64,000 nucleotides of DNA from JTS-RE37 sp963756115 (lineage in GTDB: Bacteria; Bacteroidota; Bacteroidia; Flavobacteriales; Flavobacteriaceae), in contig CAVWMN010000010.1 of assembly GCA_963756115.1 (NCBI GenBank), positions 1,240,001 to 1,304,000 on the forward strand, in the 5' to 3' direction. Positions 38,762 through 47,799 of this stretch are shown here, in pieces. How positions within the stretch are numbered: position 1 is the first letter of the stretch; each line of letters starts with the position of its first letter. The notes under the pieces are model-generated. The model made no database searches. It was given only the letters and a program-made list of their open reading frames with translations, and had not been told where the DNA came from. Made by a program: the position numbers and the translations under genes.

Positions 38762-39163
38762 TTACAAATCACAATTGATCATCCAATTGGTACCGTATTT
38801 ATCGGTAAACCTTCCAAAGAGCGCGTTCCACTCCCTTTCCCGCAGTTCATGGTGGACCCTGCCGCCTGTTGATAGTTTATCGTATAATTCCCTGGCCTTT
38901 TTCCTATCGTTTAAATCAATACTCAGGTGTTGCTTCGTTCCATTGGTCAAGGGTGTGTCGGGGGTCGCATCATACGCCATAAAATGGACGCCGTTCCCTT
39001 TCAGTTCGGCATGTTGTAATCGGTTCCGGAAAGAAGCGGGTACATCGATCTTCTTATCGGCATAGGTTTGCCGGTTCCTGATTTCTGCGTCAAAGCAGTC
39101 TGCGTAAAAATTAAGGGCTTCCTGACAATTGCCTTCAAAGGCCAGATATGCTTGTACTTTCAT
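38762..39163 (-). CDS. VOC family protein (PhnB/glyoxalase-like)
   Basis: 133 residues. Paired beta-alpha-beta modules with the PhnB-type start MKVQAYLAFEGNCQEALNFY and close DKYGTNWMINC. Such proteins bind a metal and small substrate in enzymes or antibiotic-binding proteins; no specific role is evident. The gene is alone. Confidence 0.85.
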   Translation of the reverse strand: MKVQAYLAFEGNCQEALNFYADCFDAEIRNRQTYADKKIDVPASFRNRLQHAELKGNGVHFMAYDATPDTPLTNGTKQHLSIDLNDRKKARELYDKLSTGGRVHHELREREWNALFGRFTDKYGTNWMINCDL

Positions 39164-39453
39164 AATAGTATATTTTAGTTCCCTTTTAATATAGGGCTAT
39201 CTGCCCGATGCCATTGACGACAAAAATTCAGACTTTAGCGCAAATACGACCAGACTATCCGGAATTCCAATTTAAGTGCCTAGCAACCCGGTTCGCCAAA
39301 TTTTCAGCAACTCACCTTATCCTGTCTAAAATAGTTGTGCCAGCATAGGTTTTAGAGTGCCTCCATCGTTATACAGTTCATTTTTATAGGATTCGCGCTA
39401 ATCAATTCCCTGTGGATCAGCGATATTAAAAGGGAATCAAAAAATCAATAACG

Positions 39454-39606
39454 ATGTCTTTAATTACGATCATTTTAAATATCCTTTTGCCGCCGCTGGC
39501 GGTTTTCCTAAAGCATGGGATCGGAACAACTTTTTTGGTCAGTGTTATCCTGACCCTCCTGGCCTGGCTGCCTGGTGTGATCCATGCATTTATAGTTAAT
39601 AATTAA
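39454..39606 (+). CDS. Pmp3/YqaE family small membrane protein
   Basis: 50 residues, starting MSLITIILNILLPPLAVFLK. It has the UPF0057/Pmp3 signature LPPLAVF followed by a second helix (TTFLVSVILTLLAWLPGVIHAF). These two-helix proteins are associated with osmotic and membrane-potential stress in bacteria and yeast. The next gene starts 20 bases on, suggesting co-transcription. Confidence 0.9.
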   Translation: MSLITIILNILLPPLAVFLKHGIGTTFLVSVILTLLAWLPGVIHAFIVNN

Positions 39607-39626
39607 TAACCCTTAAAATTTAAAAC

Positions 39627-40199
39627 ATGAAAAAAGTAATAGTACCCCTTGTCATGATTGCATTGTTAAGCAGTTGTGATATCACAAAAGAAGAAAAAGG
39701 CGAATTACCGGATGTAGATGTGGATGTGAGCGCAGATGCGGGCGAATTGCCGGAATACGATGTAGATTGGGCCGACATTGATGTTGGCACCACGACGAAA
39801 ACCGTGGAAATTCCCAAAGTTATAGTCGTAATGGAAGAAGAACAGGTTGAAGTTCCGGTAATCGATGTCAATATGCCTGACGAGGAGAAAAGTGAACGAA
39901 CTATTGTTGTGCAGGCCGAAGTAACCGGCAACGAGCACGATCTGAACATCCAGGAAATCAGGGCCTCAGAACGCAGGCTGTATGTCATTTCCAAATTGGA
40001 AAAACTGGATACCGATCTGGGCAGCAAAAAAATGCGTGTTCAGGACCAGGTGGAAATCAATGCCCCTGATCTGGACGTTGTTCATATCATCGTAGGAGAA
40101 CCTGCGGATAATGTACTGAACAACCAGTATCGATATGTGGATTCCATGAACGATCTGGATACCAAGGTGCAGAATGCACAGGTTATTTACACGAAGTAG
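39627..40199 (+). CDS. Acidic lipoprotein of unknown function
   Basis: 190 residues. Lipobox IALLSSCDITK (Cys about residue 17). Residues 20-90 are very acidic with Asp/Val alternation (ELPDVDVDVSADAGELPEYD), then a helical or beta part (NIQEIRASERRLYVISKLEKL). The type is common in flavobacteria beside Pmp3 genes; no role is known. It is followed by a strong terminator, so Pmp3 and this gene make a two-gene unit. Confidence 0.75.
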   Translation: MKKVIVPLVMIALLSSCDITKEEKGELPDVDVDVSADAGELPEYDVDWADIDVGTTTKTVEIPKVIVVMEEEQVEVPVIDVNMPDEEKSERTIVVQAEVTGNEHDLNIQEIRASERRLYVISKLEKLDTDLGSKKMRVQDQVEINAPDLDVVHIIVGEPADNVLNNQYRYVDSMNDLDTKVQNAQVIYTK

Positions 40200-40213
40200 A
40201 TGGTCTACATGAT

Positions 40214-40249
40214 AAAATGCCGATGAAAGCTTTCATCGGCATTTTTTTT
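40214..40249 (+). terminator. Intrinsic terminator after Pmp3/lipoprotein unit
   Basis: A perfect 15-bp stem beginning AAATGCCGATGAAAG with no separate loop, followed by T residues, 15 bases after the stop. Confidence 0.85.
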
Positions 40250-40354
40250 ACTGTTTCCCGTCAATGTATGAAGGGTTGGATGGTCCCCGGGTTGCTTTAT
40301 GGTGAGGCTGAATACTGGCGTCCGTACAACTCGCAGCAGCAATGTCCGTTAACA

Positions 40355-40657
40355 TCAGTATTCCTTCATTTTCTCCTTGAGTTTCCGCAGTTGCCGTTCA
40401 ATTTCATTAACGGATTCGGTAATGGAACTTTCAAAGTCGTTATGGCTTGACTCTGCAAAAAGGCGGGGGCCCGGCACGCTCAACCGGATGCTGCATATTT
40501 TGCCGGTCTCATCCGAGGAGGTGTTTTCTTCCTTAAAGAAAACATCTGCCCGTATGATAAAATCGTATTTGACACCTAAATTTTCAAGTTTCTCCCGGGC
40601 CAGTTTTTCCAGTCGGTCACTTTGAGTAATATCATGATATTCGAATATTATTTGCAT
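40355..40657 (-). CDS. raiA: Ribosome-associated inhibitor RaiA/HPF family protein
   Basis: 100 residues from the ATG at 40657 (MQIIFEYHDITQSDRLEKLA). It matches the short HPF/RaiA fold: beta-alpha-beta with a C-terminal helix (SITESVNEIERQLRKLKEKMKEY). It binds the decoding region of idle ribosomes under stress. Sequence cannot say whether it acts as hibernation promoter or translation blocker. Monocistronic. Confidence 0.85.
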   Translation of the reverse strand: MQIIFEYHDITQSDRLEKLAREKLENLGVKYDFIIRADVFFKEENTSSDETGKICSIRLSVPGPRLFAESSHNDFESSITESVNEIERQLRKLKEKMKEY

Positions 40658-40798
40658 GTGCATTGGAATTAAATTAAAGACGGATAGCGATTATCCAGCA
40701 ATCTGCTCAATATAAGCCGGAATCATTCCACCGGTTAGTCATATCACGCACATGTTTGATGCTATACCGTAGGCAAGCCTACTGATCGGACCCACCCT

Positions 40799-41571
40799 TT
40801 AATCATCGAATTGCCTGTACTTTGCCGTGATAAACATATAGACCCCATAACAAATCAGGCCCAGTGCTACCAAACCAACCATCCAGGCGCCATGCGGATT
40901 CTGACGTAAAAATGAGAAGGCTTCCGCCGTTCCTTTAATCTCCGCTGAACTGGCAGTATCTGCAGCCCTGAAAAAGAAATAGGCTACAATGCCCACAACG
41001 ATTCCCCTTGAGATCAGGCCGGCATACCCTACCCATTTGATCGTTTTTCTCAACTTCCTGCTGGACAGGCTGTCTAACCGGAACCCGGACAGGAAATCAC
41101 CTTTATAGGCCTTGACAAACTGGGCAATGGATTGAATGGCCAAACCCGCTGCGATAGCATAGAATACATATGGCAACCAGCCGCTTGGAAGCATCCCGCG
41201 CTGACCGCTATTGCCTCCGGTATGTCCGAATATTTCATAAAGGGATAGGAAACCCAAACCTAAATATACCAGTCCGCTAATGAAAAATCCGATGCGTTTG
41301 CCGGCACCTTTGGTATCGGAACCAATGTCCTCGGGATCTTTTATGCTCTGGAAGAAACGCCAAAAGGCATAACAGAGCAAGCCCAGCCCCAACACGCCCA
41401 GCAGCACCTTTCCAAAGGGCTGATCCTCCAAAAATTTCAGCACCCCTAATTTGCCTTCCGTTGTCGTGCCTAATCCAACCGCGGCCCCAAGGGCCAATAT
41501 ACCTGTTAACGCATATACCACCCCTTTTGAGGCTAGCCCGTGCGCGCAATCTTTTTGATGTTCTGGTCCAT
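40799..41571 (-). pseudogene. DUF1206 membrane protein, N-terminal frameshift
   Basis: The main frame encodes six helices in three pairs, the DUF1206 pattern (SKGVVYALTGILALGAAVGLG, GFFISGLVYLGLGFLSLY, WVGYAGLISRGIVVGIVAYFFF). Its apparent start at 41590 gives an odd N-terminus. In the neighbouring frame an ATG at 41571 reads MDQNIKKIARTG and meets the main frame at LASKGVVYAL if one C is added to the run 41537-41539. So the real protein is probably MDQNIKKIARTG-LASKG..., about 258 residues. Function unknown. Confidence 0.8.
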
Positions 41572-41691
41572 ACTGCGAGTTTGCCCTCAAAATAGTCTGC
41601 TTCCACCGGTTTTATTACCCGAAAACAAGATATTTATGCACCAAAGAAGGGTGAACTTACTAATTATATTCAACGTTCAATGTTAAGGGTT

Positions 41692-41834
41692 CAATGCTTC
41701 ACGTGCGTTCAGCATGACAAAGGCCAAGCAAAAAGTATGAATCAGAGAGATCCCCTCCCGGGAGGGGATTAAAGGGTGGGTGAAGCGTAGTACGAAGGAG
41801 GATGCTTCACGTGCGTTCAGCATGACCTGCCGAG
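41692..41834. repeat. Direct repeat with ATGCTTCACGTGCGTTCAGC
   Basis: The 25-base segment beginning ATGCTTCACGTGCGTTC occurs at 41695 and again at 41801, separated by a CCCTCCCGGGAGGGG palindrome (41754-41768). It resembles dispersed elements of flavobacterial genomes that carry CTTCAC/GTTCAGC arms. Confidence 0.55.
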
Positions 41835-41882
41835 TGTCACATTGAGCGCCCGCCTGCCGGACGGCAGGCAGTCGAAATGTGA
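41835..41882. repeat. Nested palindromic dispersed repeat, copy 3
   Basis: Same core as copies at 28.1 and 34.8 kb, with shorter outer arms CACATT / AATGTG. Confidence 0.7.
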
Positions 41883-41905
41883 TTGACGAGGGCTGGACTG
41901 CCCCG

Positions 41906-42210
41906 CCTTCGCTTAAAAGCTTCGGAGTACGTATCACTGATTACTGTTTACTACATCAGCAAAGGGCTTCGACTCCGCCTTCGCTTAAAAGCTTCGAAGG
42001 ACGTATCACTGATTACTATTTACTGCATCAGCAAAGGGCTTCGGCTCCTCCTTCGCAAAATGCTACGAAGGACACGTGCGCTCAGCCTGACATCCTGCTA
42101 GAATGTACTGTTCACTGTCCCTCCTCCGGCGGAGACTTCGGAGGACGTGGCACTGCTTACTGTTCCCTTCTTCGCCTTTGGCTACGAAGGGCATAGTACT
42201 GCTTACTGAG
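41906..42210. repeat. Tandem array of hairpin-containing units
   Basis: Two near-identical 72-base units (41906-41977 and 41978-42049) start CCTTCGCTTAAAAGCTTCG and contain GTATCACTGATTACT. Three shorter, diverged units follow (from 42050, 42121 and 42166), each beginning with a CTTCG/CGAAG-type hairpin and ending GCTTACTG or similar. Nothing codes here; the array ends just before the molybdopterin gene stop. Confidence 0.7.
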
Positions 42211-42216
42211 AAAAGA

Positions 42217-44415
42217 CTACCCCACAATTTCCCTTTCGGCTGCAAACGGTTGATGATAATACCGCGTGCCGGTGGCTTTATACATGGCATTAGCCAGGGC
42301 AGCTATGGCAGGGGGAAGTCCTGGTTCCCCTAATCCCGTCGGTGCAATCTCATTTTCTACAAAGAAAACCTCAATCTCCCCCGGGGCTTGTGAATGGCGG
42401 ATCAGTTGGTAACTGTCAAAATTCATTTGCGCGGGACTTCCGTTCTCGAAGGTCAGCTGGCTGTACATGGAATGTCCTATCCCGTCTATTATCCCGCCTT
42501 CCAATATATTTTTTGCCCCATCCCTGTTGACAACAATGCCGCAGTCCGCTGCGCACCATACCTTTTTTACCTTGGGTTGTCCATTCTCCATGACGATGTC
42601 AAAGATCTCGGCAACATAGGTAGAATGGCAAAAATACGCGGCCACCCCGCGATGTACACCGGGTTGTGTTTCCCCCCAATTGGCCTTTTCCTTAAGGAGT
42701 TTCAATACCCCGGCATAGCGCTCAGCCTCATACTCATGTTCTTCGCCTACAGGATCTTTAATGGCCCGCTCAAACAGTTCCAATCGGAAATCGATCGGGT
42801 CCTTACCGGCCAGTTCGGCAACTTCATCCAGGAAGGATTGCTCGGCCCCGGCCGTGAAATTAGACCTCGGTGCCCTCCATGCCCCTGTTGTTATATTGGT
42901 TGGGGCTTTGATCTTTTCGGCAGAATAATTCTCCACGGCCCCGGCAGGGAAACGATTGGGGAATATGGGACCTTCCGGTAAGCCTGCACCCCTGACGGTA
43001 AATGCGATGAGATTGTTATTTTCATCCAACCCGGCTTTGTAGACGGATTGGTACGTTGGCCTGTAGGTTCCCTGGGTCATATCATCTTCCCGTGTGTAGA
43101 TCAGCTTTACCGGTCCGCCGATCTTTTTGGAGATAGCTGCCGCTTCCACGCCGAAATGGACATATAACCTCCTTCCGAACCCACCCCCGATCCGGGTCAT
43201 ATTGACCGTAATATTCTCAAGGGGCATCCCCAGCAATTTGGAAACGGATCCCTCAAGCGATTCAGGGGTCTGTGTGGGGCCGATCAATTCTGCCGAATCG
43301 CTCGTCACATTGGCAAAGAAATTCATGGGCTCCAATGTATTATGTGCTATAAACGGAGCACTATAGGTACGTTCTATAACTTTAACCGCCTTTTTAAAGG
43401 CTGCTTCCGGATCACCATCCTTCCTGCTTTCCTCCACTTCGCCGGAAACCAGGGCCTTATCCAGTCGTTGCTGGTGCATTTCCGAGTTTTCCAGTTCGCT
43501 TACCGTTTCCCAATTGGCCTTTATGGCTTTTTTTGCCTGCATCAGTTCCCAGGTGGAATTCCCCACGATGGCAATCAATTGCAGGAATCCTTTTTCATCG
43601 AACCCCCCACCTCCTTCAAAAGCCGTATCCACAATAAAAGCATCAGTGACACCGGGCATTTTCCTGATCTCATCAATATTGAAATCCTGAACTTTCATCC
43701 CAAATGCAGGGGGGTGCTGGATCATGGCCAGTTGCATGCCCTCCCTGTGAAAATCCAGGCCAAACATAGGCTGGCCTGTGACAATTTTCTTTCCGTCTAC
43801 ATTCTTTTTGCTGGACCCTATTAGTTTAAAATCATGTATCGCTTTCAGTTCCACTTCTTTAGGAACTTCGATGCCTACGGCTTTTGAAGCAATGTCGCCA
43901 TAGGGAATGGTGCGCTCCCCGTTAATTTCAGTAATGACCCCCTCGCTGGCAGTTAGGTCTGCTACCTGCACGCCCCATTCCTTGGCAGCAGCTTCCAGCA
44001 GCATCCTTCGGGCTGTTGCACCCGCCATACGCAAAGCGTCCCAACTTAGCCGGATTGAAAGGCTGCCTCCTGCAAACTGGTTTTGGTACCATCCGGTGTT
44101 CAGGGGGGCTTGTTCCACCAACACATTTTCCCAGGGAACATCGAGTTCCTCTGCCACGATCATGGGCATGGAGGTCCTGACGTTTTGCCCGATTTCCGGG
44201 TTGGGCGAGTAAATGGTCACCAGTCCGGTTTCCCCTATTTTAATGAATCCATTTATTTCGAACCACTCTTTGGGCATCGCGATGCCGGGTTCCGGTTCCG
44301 GTGCATTCGGCTTGCAGCCATTGAGCCAGCTAAATCCAATCAGCAGGCCTCCTCCTGCGGCCGAAGAAACTTTGATAAAAGAACGTCTGTCAAAATGTGT
44401 TTTGATCCTTGTCAT
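42217..44415 (-). CDS. Xanthine dehydrogenase-family molybdopterin-binding subunit (IorB-like)
   Basis: 732 residues from the ATG at 44415. Twin-arginine signal DRRSFIKVSSAAGGGLLIGFSW, so it is exported folded. Two repeats of the molybdopterin-binding domain contain GGSLSIR, GGGFGRR and the catalytic-Glu block GLGEPGLPPAIAALA near the end, as in isoquinoline 1-oxidoreductase beta and periplasmic aldehyde dehydrogenases. It hydroxylates an aldehyde or N-heterocycle in the periplasm; substrate unknown. Start overlaps the stop of the 2Fe-2S subunit gene (ATGA), so translation is coupled. Confidence 0.9.
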   Translation of the reverse strand: MTRIKTHFDRRSFIKVSSAAGGGLLIGFSWLNGCKPNAPEPEPGIAMPKEWFEINGFIKIGETGLVTIYSPNPEIGQNVRTSMPMIVAEELDVPWENVLVEQAPLNTGWYQNQFAGGSLSIRLSWDALRMAGATARRMLLEAAAKEWGVQVADLTASEGVITEINGERTIPYGDIASKAVGIEVPKEVELKAIHDFKLIGSSKKNVDGKKIVTGQPMFGLDFHREGMQLAMIQHPPAFGMKVQDFNIDEIRKMPGVTDAFIVDTAFEGGGGFDEKGFLQLIAIVGNSTWELMQAKKAIKANWETVSELENSEMHQQRLDKALVSGEVEESRKDGDPEAAFKKAVKVIERTYSAPFIAHNTLEPMNFFANVTSDSAELIGPTQTPESLEGSVSKLLGMPLENITVNMTRIGGGFGRRLYVHFGVEAAAISKKIGGPVKLIYTREDDMTQGTYRPTYQSVYKAGLDENNNLIAFTVRGAGLPEGPIFPNRFPAGAVENYSAEKIKAPTNITTGAWRAPRSNFTAGAEQSFLDEVAELAGKDPIDFRLELFERAIKDPVGEEHEYEAERYAGVLKLLKEKANWGETQPGVHRGVAAYFCHSTYVAEIFDIVMENGQPKVKKVWCAADCGIVVNRDGAKNILEGGIIDGIGHSMYSQLTFENGSPAQMNFDSYQLIRHSQAPGEIEVFFVENEIAPTGLGEPGLPPAIAALANAMYKATGTRYYHQPFAAEREIVG

Positions 44416-44879
44416 GATGATATGTTTTGGGTTGCAGCAGTCTTTATGGCTTTTTTGATCCGTGTATAGGTACCACACCGGCAGATATTTCCGTTCATGG
44501 CGGTATCAATTTCGGAATCAGAAGGATTGGGGTTTTGCTTCAATAAGGCGGAAGCACTCATGATCTGTCCGGCTTGGCAATACCCGCATTGCGGCACATC
44601 AATTTCCAGCCAGGCTTTTTGGACCGGGTGGTCGCCATTCTCTGACAGCCCTTCGATCGTTGTGATGGCCTGATCGCCTACCGAGGAGACGGGTAACTGG
44701 CAGGACCGCACGGCGTTGTCTCCCAGGTGCACGGTGCAGGCACCGCATTGGGCGATTCCGCATCCGTATTTCGTGCCTACCAAATTCAGGTGGTCACGCA
44801 GCACCCACAACATTGGGGTAGCCGGATCCACCTCTATCTCACGTTCTTTTCCGTTGATCTGTAAGGAGTATTTTGCCAT
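44412..44879 (-). CDS. 2Fe-2S subunit of the molybdenum hydroxylase (IorA-like)
   Basis: 155 residues. Plant-type ferredoxin cluster CGIAQCGACTVHLGDNAVRSC (four Cys) and a second cluster CGYCQAGQ...CRCGTY, the standard pair for xanthine-dehydrogenase small subunits. No own signal peptide: it is presumably exported with the Tat-bearing large subunit. No membrane cytochrome subunit is seen beside it. Confidence 0.92.
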   Translation of the reverse strand: MAKYSLQINGKEREIEVDPATPMLWVLRDHLNLVGTKYGCGIAQCGACTVHLGDNAVRSCQLPVSSVGDQAITTIEGLSENGDHPVQKAWLEIDVPQCGYCQAGQIMSASALLKQNPNPSDSEIDTAMNGNICRCGTYTRIKKAIKTAATQNISS

Positions 44880-45227
44880 GATTGTCAGTTGTTTGATATA
44901 AAGCTATCAAGATACGGAAATAACGGATATAATTATAATCGTAAATAATTGATTTCCAATCAAAACTCTACAGGATACGCCATCCTGACATCCCATTTCG
45001 TATTTTTCACGGTATCCATAAATACCCTGTGGTTTACGCCAGGCACTGCTTCCCAATTTATTTTTGATCGCCAGCATGAAATTACAGCCCACCAGCCTTT
45101 ATTAAAAAGCGTATTGTGCGCTGTAATGTGCCGGCATGGCCCTTCGTTGATTACCGGGTGGAAACGGCTGAAATGAAGGATTTCCTGTGTTCCGTGGATC
45201 CATACCGAAGCCGGTAACTATTTAAAA
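44880..45227. other. Intergenic region, nothing recognised
   Basis: 348 bases upstream of the molybdenum hydroxylase unit and downstream of the antiporter. No clear gene, hairpin or RNA seen. Confidence 0.35.
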
Positions 45228-46700
45228 TCAGGCAGTTTGATTTTTGAGCAGGCATTCATCAACTTTATCCAAACCTTCTTTTGTGTCGGAAAGCACGATC
45301 AGGGAGTCATTTGCTTCGATTACGGTAGCACCATTGGGCACCAAAAATTTTCCGTTGCGTTTTATCATCGCGATGATGGCATTCCTGGGGAATTTTAATT
45401 CCACGATTTTTTTATCAGCTGCCTGGCAATTGGCAGTTATTAGAATTTCTTTCATCGCCGTTTTGGGGTTCTCGGCAAGAAAAGCATCTGTAGGGGCAAT
45501 GATCTTTGCACTGCCAGGCAGGGCCACCTTCAGCCATTTCGCCACCGGGCTAAGTGTGGTTCCCTGAATCAGGACCGAAGTTACCGATATAAAAAAGACG
45601 ATGTTGAAGATCATGTTGGCCTTATCTATCCCTGCCAAAAGGGGATAGGTAGCGAATACAATGGGCGCTGCCCCCCGAAGCCCTACCCAGGCTATATAAA
45701 ATCGCCTCCTCAATTTCATCCTGAAAAAAATCAGGCTGATGAAAACACCCACAGGGCGGGCCACGATGATCAGGAACAGCGAAATCAGCAATCCGATACC
45801 GATTACAGGGACAATTTGACTCGGAAAGACCAATAGTCCCAATGTGAGAAATAATACGATCTGCATTAGCCAGGCCAAGCCATCATACATTCTCATAATG
45901 GTCTTCTTATGGATCAGGTCTTGATTTCCCAAATAGACCGCACAAATATAAATGGCCAAAAAACCATTTCCTCCAACAAAATCCGTTGCCGAAAAGGTAA
46001 TGAACATCATCGCGATGACCAATACGGGATACAGCCCTTCAAAATCAAGTCGGATCTTATTGATAACCATTTTGCTCAACCTGCCAAACCCCCAACCTGC
46101 CAGTCCCCCCAGCACCATTTGCTGCAGAAAGAACGGGATTGTGGACCACAGGTCCTGGTCCTGGTTAATGACCAGGGTAAGACAGGCAATGGTCATGATA
46201 TAAGCCATGGGGTCGTTACTCCCGCTTTCGAGTTCCAAAGTCGGTCTGAGATTCTCCCTCAAAGCAAGGTTTTTAGAACGCAAAATGGAAAATACGGCGG
46301 CCGCATCGGTCGATGATACGATTGAACCCAGTAACATACTCTCGTAAATGGTAAAGTCGGTAACGAGCCAAACAAAGGTTCCGAGTGATACCGCAGTCAT
46401 CAAAACCCCTAAAGTAGATAAGGACAGCCCTTGTTTTAGGACTGGTTTAACGGCATCGAAGTTGGTGTCGAGCCCCCCTGAGAACAGAATAAAATTCAGG
46501 GAAACGATTCCGATGAACTGGGCAATTTTAGGATCGTCAAAATAAATACCCCCGATACCCTCCGATCCGGCCAACATGCCGATCACAAGGAATATGAGCA
46601 AGGTAGGGACCCCGAATTTGTAGGATGGCTTACCGACAATAACGCTTATCAAAAGCAGTAAAGATCCGACCAGTAATATGTTTTCGATCGTTATGATCAT
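45228..46700 (-). CDS. Potassium/proton antiporter, CPA1 NhaP2-like
   Basis: 490 residues. Twelve or thirteen helices with the family block IVSSTDAAAVFSILRSKNL (ion-binding Asp) and GLRGAAPIVFATYPLL. A cytoplasmic C-terminal RCK_C (TrkA_C) domain at about 400-485 (ADKKIVELKFPRNAIIAMI) suggests ligand gating, as in K+/H+ antiporter NhaP2. It exports K+ (or other cations) for H+. Its first 60 codons and upstream region are duplicated at 47797-48298. Confidence 0.87.
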   Translation of the reverse strand: MIITIENILLVGSLLLLISVIVGKPSYKFGVPTLLIFLVIGMLAGSEGIGGIYFDDPKIAQFIGIVSLNFILFSGGLDTNFDAVKPVLKQGLSLSTLGVLMTAVSLGTFVWLVTDFTIYESMLLGSIVSSTDAAAVFSILRSKNLALRENLRPTLELESGSNDPMAYIMTIACLTLVINQDQDLWSTIPFFLQQMVLGGLAGWGFGRLSKMVINKIRLDFEGLYPVLVIAMMFITFSATDFVGGNGFLAIYICAVYLGNQDLIHKKTIMRMYDGLAWLMQIVLFLTLGLLVFPSQIVPVIGIGLLISLFLIIVARPVGVFISLIFFRMKLRRRFYIAWVGLRGAAPIVFATYPLLAGIDKANMIFNIVFFISVTSVLIQGTTLSPVAKWLKVALPGSAKIIAPTDAFLAENPKTAMKEILITANCQAADKKIVELKFPRNAIIAMIKRNGKFLVPNGATVIEANDSLIVLSDTKEGLDKVDECLLKNQTA

Positions 46701-47021
46701 TCCCTTGTTTGAATGGTTTTTGCAAATATAGGGTTTGAAATAAGGTAACCCTTATTAATTTCCCAATGCTCCAGGTTTTTCGCATTAGTTCTCCTATACA
46801 GTCAGCAATCCCGGCAATCCCGGCAATCCCGCGAAGCTTCCCTTAATTCTTTACAAAATCCCCGCTAGCTCCGCTTGAGATGGAAATGCCTGCTCAGGCA
46901 TAGGATTCCCAGCTGTACGCTTACCCTAAATAAAAAAGGCAGACAAAAAATTGTCCGCCTTTACCAAACTAACAGAGACTAGTTTTTAATATCCCGGATT
47001 CTGTACTAAAAAACCCTGCAC
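46520..47021. repeat. 502-bp direct repeat, left copy
   Basis: Nearly identical to 47797-48298 (one base difference seen, 46536 G versus A in the right copy). It spans the antiporter 5' end, the intergenic region and the last 41 bases or so of a SusD gene, including its terminator. The SusD tail here is a truncated duplicate. Confidence 0.9.
46927..46962 (-). terminator. Duplicated copy of the SusD terminator
   Basis: Minus-strand hairpin AAAGGC.GACAA / TTGTC.GCCTTT with a T-rich tail, identical to the one at 48204-48239, inside the duplicated block. It follows only a SusD remnant here. Confidence 0.65.
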
Positions 47022-47048
47022 CCGCTAGCGCCCGTCTCCGACGGGTGC
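47021..47048 (-). repeat. REP hairpin, left end of RAYT element (inverted)
   Basis: CCCGCTAGCG then CCCGTC-N3-GACGGG-TGC is the reverse complement of the REP unit found at the right end, so the element is bounded by inverted REPs. Confidence 0.75.
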
Positions 47049-47796
47049 TGTACGAATAAGGAACAAAAGAGCAGCACCTAAATGCATTATTTGGCATTGC
47101 AATTTCTTTACAGTACTGTCGGCTATCTTTAGGCGGTGAGCAGAAAATATAAGTTCTATAATCCAACTGCGGCCTATTTCGTTTCGTTCGCCACCGTGTA
47201 TTGGATTGATGTCTTCACAAGGGAAGCTTATTTCAGGATACTGGCTGATGGCATTTCATACTGCCGTAAACATAAAGGCATGGTACTCTATGCCTATTGT
47301 ATTATGCCAAGTCATGTCCACTTCATATTTAGAGATGCCAATGAGAATCCAACAAGCCTGTTGCGGGATTTTAAAAAATATACCGCGAAACAAATGATAA
47401 AGGCCATTGAAGAAAACCCACAGGAAAGCAGGAAGGAATGGTTGCTAGGCATGATGGAACGGGCGGGAAAACTGAAAGGCAATGTTTCAAAATATCAGTT
47501 TTGGCAACACAATAACAAGCCAATAGAATTATGGACTACAGCGGTCATAAAGCAAAAATTGGATTATATACATTTCAATCCAGTTGAAGCAGGTTTTGTC
47601 ACGAAACCAACGGATTGGAAATTCAGTAGCGCAAAAAATATTGCCGAAGAAGACGCTACTTTTGAGATTGATGTAATCGGGTTTATGGGTTGATCGTTCA
47701 GTTAGGTGTTCTTTTTCAGAAAGGCACTCGTCACAGACGAGCGCCAGCCTGGGTTCTTTTTCAGAAAGGCACTCGTCAAAGACGAGCGCTAGCGAG
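47022..47796. mobile_element. REP/RAYT element between 502-bp direct repeats
   Basis: 775 bases between the two copies of the direct repeat: inverted REP, RAYT gene, then two direct REPs. The left flank has an intact antiporter and a SusD scrap; the right flank has an antiporter scrap and intact SusD. The ancestral locus was antiporter-SusD, and the insertion came with a 502-bp duplication, far longer than normal target duplications. A second, deleted element is at 56.0 kb. Confidence 0.75.
47136..47693 (+). CDS. REP-associated tyrosine transposase (RAYT)
   Basis: 185 residues with a GTG start. Y1/HUH fold: HUH motif in YCIMPSHVHFIFR, later KLDYIHFNPVEAG with the candidate catalytic Tyr (DYIHFNP). 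Related to IS200 TnpA; RAYTs move or process REP hairpins rather than flanking insertion-sequence ends. It is bracketed by REPs (one inverted on the left, two on the right). The frame is intact, so activity is possible. A truncated sister lies at 56147. Confidence 0.9.
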   Translation: MSRKYKFYNPTAAYFVSFATVYWIDVFTREAYFRILADGISYCRKHKGMVLYAYCIMPSHVHFIFRDANENPTSLLRDFKKYTAKQMIKAIEENPQESRKEWLLGMMERAGKLKGNVSKYQFWQHNNKPIELWTTAVIKQKLDYIHFNPVEAGFVTKPTDWKFSSAKNIAEEDATFEIDVIGFMG

Positions 47797-47799
47797 GGG
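47723..47799 (+). repeat. Pair of REP units at the right end of the RAYT element
   Basis: Two units with the form GGCACTCGTC-N3-GACGAGCGC[CT]AGC (47723-47753 and 47768-47799). The repeats are each preceded by TTCTTTTTCAGAAA and separated by 14 bases. The palindromic arms CTCGTC/GACGAG form the hairpin. Confidence 0.8.
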
